Shown here piece after piece: positions 56,268 to 64,000 of a DNA stretch of 64,000 nt (its first letter is position 1; each line of letters begins with the position of its first letter). The DNA comes from Agapanthus africanus (Eukaryota > Streptophyta > Magnoliopsida > Asparagales > Amaryllidaceae). The stretch spans positions 514,533,772-514,597,771 of the forward strand of contig JASDDO010000001.1 of the NCBI GenBank assembly GCA_030015575.1, written 5' to 3'. A model generated the notes under the pieces. The model saw only the letters and a program-made list of their open reading frames with translations. It had not been told where the DNA came from and ran no database searches. The translations under genes were made by a program, and so were the position numbers.

Positions 56268-57143
56268 CTATGGGGATGTTAGGGCAGTCAGCTCGGTAGC
56301 CGGGAGGCAGGGAATGCTGTCATGAAGCTGGCAGCTCTTGCACCTCCTGACTAGCTTCAGGGCGTCCTCGTGCATAGTGGGCCAGTAGTACCCCTGGAGC
56401 AATGCCTTTTGGATCAAGGTTCGGCCTCCCTGGTGTGCACCGCCCACCCCCTCATGGATTTCCCGAAGGACGTAGTTGGCTTCGTGGGGGTCAACGCACC
56501 GGAGCAGGGGCTGAGTGAAGGACTTCTTGTAGAGCTTTCCATTGCTCCAGACGAAGTGGCGAGCTTTGGCCTGGAGACGGCGGGCGGCTTCCCGGTCCTT
56601 TGGGAGCGTGCCGTCCTTCAGGAATTCCACGAGGGGATTCCTCCAATCCTGGTCGCTCTCCTGCGCCGCGTACATATGGAGTGTCGTCGCTCCGTCTCCC
56701 ACGCTGGGTTGAGGCAAGGTTTCAAAGAGGATAGACCGCTTATTGTTGGCCGAGTATGACGAAGCCAGCTTGCTCACGGCGTCGGCTTGGGCATTCAGCT
56801 GCCTGGGTATTTGTTCTACCTGGACTTCGTCAAAGTTCCTTCGGAGTTTCTTTACCTCGTCCAGGTACTTCATCATCAGAGGCTCCCGAGCTTCAAAGCG
56901 GCCGGTCACTTGACCGACAACAAGGGCCGAGTCGCTGCGGATTCGAATTATCTTCAGTCCCAGTCCGGTGGCCATGCACAGTCCGGCCAGGAGGGCCTCG
57001 TACTCTGCCACGTTGTTCGAGGCTTTGAAACCGAGCTTTAGAGAATACTCCATCTCTGCTTCGTTCGGACCCCAGATAATGAGGCCGGCACCGCAGCCTT
57101 CCTCGGTAGAAGACCCGTCAACGTAGATGACCCACTCCGGAAC
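56268..57143 (-). pseudogene. Tat archaeal-type RNase H and integrase zinc-binding region
   Basis: The second RNase H reads EWVIYVDGSSTEEGCGAGLI upstream of 57053, then NNVAEYEALLAGLCMATGLG and IRSDSALVVGQVTGRFEA. It thus keeps Asp, Glu and Asp of the archaeal-type RNase H found in Tat elements. A linker leads to the HHCC region (REIHEGVGGAHQGG to RCKSCQLHD). The frame is open from 57053 to the stop at 56268, and an additional TAG sits near 57145. Confidence 0.85.
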
Positions 57144-58523
57144 CTAGCCAGGCCTTCCTGCGATGGGATACTGGGTTGCGAGGGGCGGCGTGGACTCTGG
57201 CTTCTTGCTAGTGATGGTGCATTCAACGATGAAATCGTCCAAGGCCTGTGCTTTGATGGCCTGCCTCAGGCGATACCTTATGTCAAACTGAGATAGCTCC
57301 CACCTCCATTTTTCTAAGCGGCCCGAGGATTCTGGTGATGCTAGGATAGCCCCCAACGGGCGCTCGGTGAGGACGATGATGGTGTGTGCTTAGAAGTAGT
57401 GCCACAGCTTCCTCGAGGCTACCACGAAGGCTAAGAAAATCTTCTCTATGGCAGGGTACCTCGTTTCTGCGTCCTTAGATACATGGCTCACATAGTACAC
57501 CGGCTTCTGCACTTCATCGGCCTCCCGGACGAGCACCGAGCCTGCTGCTTGGTCGGATACCGCCAGATACAGCGACAGCTCGTCTCCTTCAACTGGTCAG
57601 GTGAGTAGTGGCGGCGTCGCGAGGTACTTCTTCAATTGGTCGAAGGCGGCTTGGCACTCCTCCGACCACTCAAACCTCGGGATTTTCCTCGGTGCCTTAA
57701 AGAACGGAAGGCATTTCTCCCCGACCTGGACATGAAACGGCTTAGAGCGGCGACTCGTCCCGTGAGCCGCATGATCTCGACGTTGGTCTTGGACGCGACC
57801 ATGTTGAGGATAGAGTCGATCTTCTCTAGGTTAGCTTCGATTCGGCGGTGAGTGACCATGAACCTGAGGAACTTTCCCCCGGTGACTCCGTATGCGCAGT
57901 TGGTGGGGTTTAGCTTCATGTTGAACTTGCGGAGCACTTCGAAAGCCTCGTCCAGGTCCTTGGCATGGTCGGCCGACGAGACGGATTTGATGAGCATGTT
58001 GTCAATGTAGACTTCCATATTCCTGCCGATCTGTAGCTTGAACATGCGGTTGACCAACCTTTGGTATGTGGCCCCGGCGTTCTTGAGGCCGAAGGGCATC
58101 ACCTTGTAGCAATATACTCCCCGGTCCGTTGTGAATGCGGTGAGATTTTCATCTTTAGGATTCATACGGATTTGGTTGTAGCCGGAGAAAGCATCCATGA
58201 AGCTCAACAGCTCGTGGCCGGTCGAGCTGTTGACGAGTTGGTCTATCCGGGGGAGCGGAAAGTTGTCATTAGGGCAGGCCTTATTGAGGTCGGTGAAGTC
58301 GATGCACATACGCCACTTCCCACTTGACTTCTTGACCAGAACTACGTTCGCCAGCCACTCCGAGTAGGGTGCATTTCTGATGAAGTTGGCGGCGAGGAGC
58401 CGATCAACCTCCTCTTCGATAGCCTTCTGTTTGACCGGGGCGAAGCTTCTCTTCTTCTGTCTGACGGGTCGGGCCGCGGGATCAACCCCGAGCTTGTGGG
58501 AGATGATTTTGGGATCAATCCCA
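57144..58523 (-). pseudogene. Tat reverse transcriptase and gypsy-type RNase H
   Basis: The frame from the Copia junction has WRMCIDFTDLNKACPNDNFP, LLSFMDAFSGYNQIRMN, KVMPFGLKNAGATYQRLVN and EVYIDNMLIKS. The YIDD catalytic motif is YIDN (codon 58000-57998). The frame is lost by a single-base deletion in a G-run near 57728. RNase H pieces follow down to 57144 with RLEKWRWELSQFDIRYRLR and a stop near 57392. Confidence 0.9.
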
Positions 58524-60412
58524 TGTTAGTGTATATGCCCTAGGGGCCATTATTGTATCATACTAGTTTGTATATTACTTAATGGAAGTTTGGGATATTC
58601 ACATGTATATAACAGTCTTGCTAAACATGGTAGTATACTACTTGGTTTTTCTATCTTAATATATGAGTATACGTATTGATAGAGCTCTTAGGATCTTGCT
58701 TGACTACCAGCGTTGTGATGGCAGTCACACTAGTGGAGGCTGGGTAGTCTACAAGCACATCCTTATTCAGGTCCCTAGTCGTAGGATTATCGAGACAGGG
58801 CATCGATACTCCGGAGTAGACTAGTGTGTACGCTTCTCATCCCAGTTGGGGAGATGGTCTGTCCCACAGCCGTCAGTACGTCGTACTGGAGATAGTATAC
58901 AGGTGCTCGTTGGGTTACGGGTACACCGGACATGACTCGCAGGGAACTGTAGGTTGGTTTTATACCAGTCGTCAGTTAACAGTTCCCAGGTGACATGAGT
59001 ACAGCATAGTCCGCAGACTTGACACTGCTACTTCGCCTCGAGTGTGTCCCACTGTTCTTAGATTTCTACCCTACCACGGCTCAAAGGAGTCGTGCAAATA
59101 GGTAGCAGTTGGGTGCAGTCCCGAGCACTTGGAGGCAGTGGCAGTTAGACAGGATTCGTCTCTCCCGGTATTGGGAGTTGATATCGCGCTGTGTCAGAGA
59201 GCCATTACGCATAGTCCCTGGCCAGGGCAAGCGAGATTTGCTGGTAGGTTCCAGTAGTTTCTCAGGGTGTAATGGGCTTCACTCCGACACGACTTATACC
59301 GCTATTAGGGGACTGACGCTTGCCGCCCCTAGGCCCGATATGCGATAGTCTTAGACGAACAGACCGGACTGTACGGAGATTGTCACATCAGACTCAGTAG
59401 GAGTTCGGATGGGTTTCCTCATACGCCTTCTTATCGACATCTACCTGGGGACCGTTACGTACAGCTAGTGCCGCTTGCGGTCTGTGGTTAAAGCCACTGC
59501 CAGCGTAGTAGTCGAGTCATTAGGGTCCCACACAGAGAGTTTCCCTGCTCCAGGCGAAACGATATAGAGGTCGTATGGTTTTACGACAAGGGTTCGGACG
59601 CATACGTGTGTTTACGCACGTACGACATCTGGACAGTTTTTACTAGCCGGCTTTTGTTTAAACCAGTTTCTAGTATCCGGTTATTGGATTTATACAGTCT
59701 AAAGTTTTTCCGTGTTTTCACGGATAGGAGGGGCGTTCTCGTAATTTCGCGAGAAGCTTCTAGAAGATGGTGACTTGAGGGTTAAGGTGGCATATGCATT
59801 AAATGAGATTAGTGACTCATTTGTGTGATTCATCCATGTCATTAATGCATCATAAATGCTTAATGACTCATGGAGATGAATCACCCATTTGTATTTATGA
59901 AGCATGATTGTTAAATCCTTTATTTTCTTTTATGGATAAATAATAATGCTTCATATATATTATGATAGATCATTATCTCATTTCATTCTCTTGCTCACTT
60001 TCTCTCTCCTCAAGCTCTCTCTCTTCAAACCCTAATCCTCCCCTCTCATGTGTTGAGACCAAGGATTAGATTAGACTACTTAATCCATAACCCTTCTCTA
60101 TATCACCTAGGTTACTTAGATTCACACTTTAAGAAACCTAGTTACCTCAAGTTAGAGGTGAAGCTTGAAGTAAAGCTCTCGGGTGGATCATCTACTACAT
60201 AGAGAAGGCCGGAGAGGACGTGGAGAACGAAAAGACGAAGGACACGCTTCATTAGGTATAATCACTTTTCATAGTAGTTGTTAACTTCTATGATACTTGT
60301 TAGTTATAGTTTAGCAAAGATTCTCGGTTAGTCGATGTTTATGCAAAGAACAAGATCGTTTTTCAATTTTCCGCCTCCCCGCAAGTCGTGGGGTGTTGTA
60401 CATCAACTTACA
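58524..60412 (+). repeat. 5' LTR of the Copia element
   Basis: It runs from TGTTAGTGTATATGCCC to CATCAACTTACA, with the primer-binding site one base later. At 1889 bp it is long for Copia. The opposite LTR is outside the window. Confidence 0.9.
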
Positions 60413-60413
60413 G

Positions 60414-60425
60414 TGGTATCAGAGC
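60414..60425 (+). other. Primer-binding site of the Copia element
   Basis: TGGTATCAGAGC is a perfect complement of the initiator-methionine tRNA 3' end, typical for plant Copia elements. Confidence 0.95.
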
Positions 60426-62486
60426 CTCGCTAAACAATAATTAACTCATTAGCAAAGTCGTAAGAATTTCGAACGCAAAAAGAACCGGAAAAATCATCGA
60501 TTTATCACAGTTTCTGTCGAATTTAAAACTGGCTCTAAAATTTTTTCAGGGCGCTTCAGAATTACAAGCAGAGAATAATAGGGCTACTGCAGAAATTTGG
60601 ACTTGTGACTCGGCAAACTCACTGCGGAACCGCGGCGGATCCATGCGATCCGCCGCGGATCCGCGGCCGAGTTGGGGCCAAGTCAGCCCAAATTTCTTCA
60701 GTAACTCTCCTGTGTTAATAGTGATGTTTCTGGGATATTTTATTTTCTGCTAAGATCTCAGGTGCACAGAGAAGTTTTGAAGTAGAATCTAAAGTGTTTG
60801 CTCGATCGAAATTTTATGATGTTTGCTAATTTGATTATATCTGTGTTTGTATAATGTGTTCGTAAACCTCCCCTAACTGCTAGTATGTCGGTTGGCAGGG
60901 GGTTGCACATTTCTGTAATGGTTTTTACTGTTTGTGGATGTGAACTGTATTGGACTGTTGTGATGATTAGCCGGGGTTTGTGATGGGTTGTTATATTCAT
61001 TCATTCAAAGAAATTGTAATATGTTGTAATATTATTTTGCGGGGCACATCCAGGTTGCGGTTGTAGCCACCGTTGTATTATTTCATTTTACTGTTTTTGC
61101 TCCTAGGATAGACCCAAGGTGGGGTGCACAAACTACCGGGTACTTTGAAGTGTTTAGTGGCCTACTCACTTTGTTGAGGGAGACCGCTTCACTTCGGGTA
61201 TTTGGCAGGTAATTTGTCGTACCCGTAGGGGTCTAGGGTGGGGTAATGGCTATTCATCACAACTGTGTAATCCGTCTTTTGTTGCAGGCTCTAAACAAAC
61301 GTGGATTGCTTGCAAATCCAATAATGTTCATATGAGATCTGGAATGCCTATTATTGCGTCTGACGAATGTACAATATCTATATATGATAGCTATTTAGAC
61401 GTCACTTATGTTTTACACCCACGCTAGCCCAGCCCCCGCTCTGCCGTTAGTTAAGTAACCTAACGGGTGATGACGGGACCCAGTGGCGAATGCGGATGGC
61501 ATAAGAGGACGTTGTATTTTCGTTGTTTTCTGCAATGATAGGTTAATGATGGGACGCATTATTATTAATGCAAAGAAAATAAACCAAAAGTTGAATCGTT
61601 GGAACAATTTAAAAGAAACCATTCGGTTATTTTAAAACAGATGATATTTTTAATTACGGAGCTTTAACCACTCCTTTTAAAAGCTATCAGGTTCTTTCGA
61701 TCATATCAAGTTCACTACGTTCACGGTTTCGCCAAAACCATTCGTAGCCCTCCGTCATTTCATTTGGGTATTCAGTAGTATTCAAGCTATGTATTTTGAC
61801 CAACGCCAATGCATAGTGTTTGGTAGCTGCTGGGTATTCATTTGTTGCATAGATAGATGAGTTAGTTTGGGACAGTCGTATTATCATTTTGGCCAACGTC
61901 AAGGATATGTACGGATGGGTTCAAATTAACAAGATAATGATGGGTAGAACTTGACTTATGACTTTTTGACCAACGCCAAGGTCATAAGAGCATGGGGCAA
62001 AAATATATATCGGGAATTTCTAAAGAAACTGAAATTTGCAAAGAGATGCATACCATTTGGAGTTTGATGAATGTTGGTAGGATTCCTTCAATATTATCAT
62101 ACGATGATATTTGGATCCCGATCCTACTGTGAGTATATGCTACTCATCAGGAGATTCGTCACTTAACGATCAATGCTATAAACCAAGTAGGTGTCAAGAA
62201 AGGTGTCAGCGGGGTTACGCCCCCAGAGAAAAGAGGTTATTTAATTAAGGAACTTCGCGAAAGCGTTGGAAAACCTTCCTCGAAGTACCGACACCAGCCT
62301 GGCTGAACGGTTAAGCAAGTATTGTACAGTGAGAATAGTCCTGGCTAATTCTTCTTTTATGGTTTGAGCAAGGATTTGAGAAACAGTGGGAGCCATCCAG
62401 TTTAGATAAATTAAAAACCACTCTAAACTTGCAAGAGCATCAAGCTAAAGTGTTTCTTCTCTCCCCTACTTGCAGCGACCCTGAAA
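60426..62486 (+). other. Copia 5' leader
   Basis: There is no gag-like coding here. It holds a strong GC-rich hairpin (60630-60658) and three diverged copies of 'gaccaacgccaa' at about 61797, 61891 and 61967. An adenine-rich segment precedes gag. Confidence 0.7.
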
Positions 62487-64000
62487 ATGACTGGACTTAA
62501 GTTACTTTTAGAGAAAAATATACTGACAGGGCCAAACTATAAAGATTGGCTGCGGAATGTCAAAATGGCTTTGACCTATGACAAATTGGGGTACGTTCTC
62601 ACCGCTAAGGCACCTGCATTCCCAAGTCCCAAATCCAGTAATGCGGATAAGGAAATCTGCAAAACCTGGGAGTATGATTGCGCGAAGGCCAAGTGCATCG
62701 TGCTTGCCTCGATAAACAATGAACATCAGAGGAGGCACGAGGATATGGATCTTGATGCTATATTTCTCCATACAAAGGAACTTTATGGAGAGCAATCTCG
62801 TATAGCAAGATACGAGACTTCTAAGAACTTGTTTCGAGCGAGGTTGGCCGTCGGATCATCGGTAGGAGAACATGTCCTAAAGATGATTGGCTATATAGAA
62901 GAGCTCGCAGACCTTGGGACGACTTTGGATAATGAGCTCTATACAGACCTTATTCTCCAGTCCCTTCCTTCCACCTATGCCCAGTTTATTCTGAACTTCA
63001 ACATTCAAAGAAAAGAAGTTGAACTTCCGGAACTCCTTAACATGTTGAGGAGTGCAGAGGGCACCTTGCAGAAGGCAAGGGAAACACCCGCTATGTTTGT
63101 TAGCGGTGCTTCTTCTTCCGGGTCCAAGGCAAGGGCCAAAGGAAGGAAGAAGAAGGCCGCCAGCAAACCTAGAGGAGGTGTAAGTAAGGTGGGAGCGAAG
63201 GGAAAGAAAAAGTTTGCGGTACTAGTAGTGGCCCAGGATGAGTGTTTCCATTGTCATAGGAAAGGGCACTGGAAGAAAGATTGCAAGGCGTGGAACGCCA
63301 AGAACCAGGAACCGAAGCAAGCTGTGGCTTCGACTTCAGGTGTGTTTGTAATTGAGAATTGTCTGTCAATCAACTCTACTTCCTGGGTATTGGATACCGG
63401 ATCAGGATCTCATATATGCAATTCATTGCAGGCACTGAGAAACCGTAGAGTGCTGAAGGATGGTGATATGACCCTGATGGTTGCTAACGGAGCTAGCGTG
63501 GGAGCTGTGTCCGTAGGGGATTATAACCTGGGATTGACGAGTGGACACATTTTGGTTTTACATAACTGTTTTTGTGTACCCAGCTTAACGTGTAATATCA
63601 TATATGTTTCCTTGTTATCAAATAAAGGTTATGATTTCACGTTTGTAAGTGATGTTGTTAACATCCACCTTAATCATAGTTTGATTGGGTCCGGTACACT
63701 GGATAACGGTATATATGTCTTAAACCAACTCCAAATTTTCAATGTCCAGAACACACTAAAAAGAAAGTCTCCAGATTTAAATAAAGCTTTCTTATGGCAT
63801 TGTAGACTGGGTCACATCAATGAGAGAAGGTTGACTAAGTTACATAGAGAAGGATATTTGGACTCGTTCGAATATCAAACTTATGCCACTTGTCAATCTT
63901 GTCTCAAAGAAAAGATGACAAAGACTCCATTTACTGGACATGGAGTAAGAGCGAGCGAGCTCTTAGGACTCATACACAGCGATGTATGTGGTCCAATGTC
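62487..64000 (+). CDS. Copia gag-pol polyprotein (5' part, open to window end)
   Basis: From ATG at 62487 the frame is uninterrupted for 504 codons to the window edge. Gag is at residues 1 to about 210 (MTGLKLLLEKNILTGPNYKD, with LQSLPSTYAQFILNF as in UBN2-type gag). A basic stretch and one CCHC zinc knuckle CFHCHRKGHWKKDC (about residues 253-266) follow. Next come the aspartic protease (WVLDTGSGSHICNS, active DTG) and the GAG-pre-integrase HHCC domain (LWHCRLGHINERR to CQSCLKEK). The start of the integrase core is LLGLIHSDVCGPM, with its first catalytic Asp. No stop or frameshift is seen, unlike the two gypsy elements, which suggests a recent insertion. Reverse transcriptase and RNase H would lie beyond 64000. 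Confidence 0.95.
   Translation, partial: MTGLKLLLEKNILTGPNYKDWLRNVKMALTYDKLGYVLTAKAPAFPSPKSSNADKEICKTWEYDCAKAKCIVLASINNEHQRRHEDMDLDAIFLHTKELYGEQSRIARYETSKNLFRARLAVGSSVGEHVLKMIGYIEELADLGTTLDNELYTDLILQSLPSTYAQFILNFNIQRKEVELPELLNMLRSAEGTLQKARETPAMFVSGASSSGSKARAKGRKKKAASKPRGGVSKVGAKGKKKFAVLVVAQDECFHCHRKGHWKKDCKAWNAKNQEPKQAVASTSGVFVIENCLSINSTSWVLDTGSGSHICNSLQALRNRRVLKDGDMTLMVANGASVGAVSVGDYNLGLTSGHILVLHNCFCVPSLTCNIIYVSLLSNKGYDFTFVSDVVNIHLNHSLIGSGTLDNGIYVLNQLQIFNVQNTLKRKSPDLNKAFLWHCRLGHINERRLTKLHREGYLDSFEYQTYATCQSCLKEKMTKTPFTGHGVRASELLGLIHSDVCGPM

Larger units (their letters stand above)
51871..58523 (-). mobile_element. Tat-lineage Ty3/Gypsy element, 3' part, split by a Copia insertion
   Basis: On - the visible order is reverse transcriptase, RNase H, a second archaeal-type RNase H, integrase, a minisatellite region, an antisense ORF and the 3' LTR. 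The dual RNase H, an extra ORF on the opposite strand and tandem repeats before the 3' LTR are hallmarks of the Tat (Ogre/Retand/Grande) lineage. The 5' half (LTR, gag, protease) must lie beyond the Copia element that interrupts it at 58523/58524. Several frameshifts, stops and a lost catalytic Asp show it is dead. Confidence 0.9.
58524..64000 (+). mobile_element. Ty1/Copia retrotransposon, 5' part, running off the window
   Basis: The 5' LTR (58524-60412), primer-binding site, about 2 kb of leader, and an open gag-pol reaching the window end are visible. It is inserted in the Tat reverse transcriptase region; the left flank TCCCA (58519-58523) predicts the 5-bp duplication on the far side. 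Long LTRs, a long leader and a single gag-pol frame suggest an Angela/Tork-type or similar lineage, but without the reverse transcriptase I cannot decide. Confidence 0.93.

Noticed and set aside
60414..60425. tRNA-like sequence
   Set aside because: It is the retrotransposon primer-binding site, not a tRNA gene. No cloverleaf surrounds it.
1..64000. CRISPR arrays, bacterial operons, rRNA genes
   Set aside because: No regularly spaced short repeats, no Shine-Dalgarno-led gene strings and no rRNA sequence; the window is plant nuclear DNA.

Overview
This is nuclear DNA from a flowering plant, most likely a dicot. It is AT-rich, its genes have GT-AG introns, it carries relics of typical plant genes, and LTR retrotransposons and Mutator-like DNA transposons (MULEs) dominate it. 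I found no bacterial features, rRNA genes, complete tRNA genes or CRISPR arrays. I could not fix the species.

Layout. 1-2405: a decayed duplicate of a small MAPK-substrate-like gene, then a non-autonomous MULE-like element (1162-2405). 2461-9819: a structurally complete MULE with 9-bp target-site duplications, long terminal inverted repeats, a transposase gene on + and a plant-mobile-domain (PMD) gene on -. The two genes diverge from a shared promoter region that contains repeated GC-rich palindromes, and both are inactivated. 10879-11175: the apparently intact MAPK-substrate-like gene. 11.7-15.2 kb: four small inverted-repeat elements. 15.4-31.8 kb: a diverged tandem array of about nine noncoding or small-ORF-bearing units. 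It is split by a solo LTR (16617-17341) and by an 11.65-kb Ty3/Gypsy chromovirus of Tekay/Del type (19207-30857, on -) with perfect 5-bp duplications. Removing that element restores one array unit.

31.8-45.8 kb is gene-relic territory on a noncoding background: exons of a NUDX19-type Nudix hydrolase (34.2-36.2 kb, +), a DUF3537 membrane-protein exon (42.4-42.7 kb, -) and mismatch-repair MSH3 exons (43.1-44.5 kb, +). A gypsy LTR fragment lies at 39.1 kb and an open four-helix membrane-protein gene at 45246-45767 (-). 46-51.5 kb holds MITE copies, microsatellites and a segmental duplication.

51871-58523 is the 3' part of a Tat-lineage Ty3/Gypsy element on -, with a 3' LTR, an antisense coiled-coil ORF, a minisatellite, and broken integrase, dual RNase H and reverse transcriptase. 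A Ty1/Copia element on + (58524 to beyond the window end) is inserted into it. The visible Copia gag-pol is open to the window edge, so it is probably the youngest insertion. The solo LTR at 16.6 kb belongs to the same family as the Tat 3' LTR.

Only two genes look like intact cellular genes: the MAPK-substrate-like gene and the four-helix membrane protein. Everything else recognisable is transposon-derived or relic. All statements come from reading the sequence by eye; family names rest on motif recognition, not on searches.
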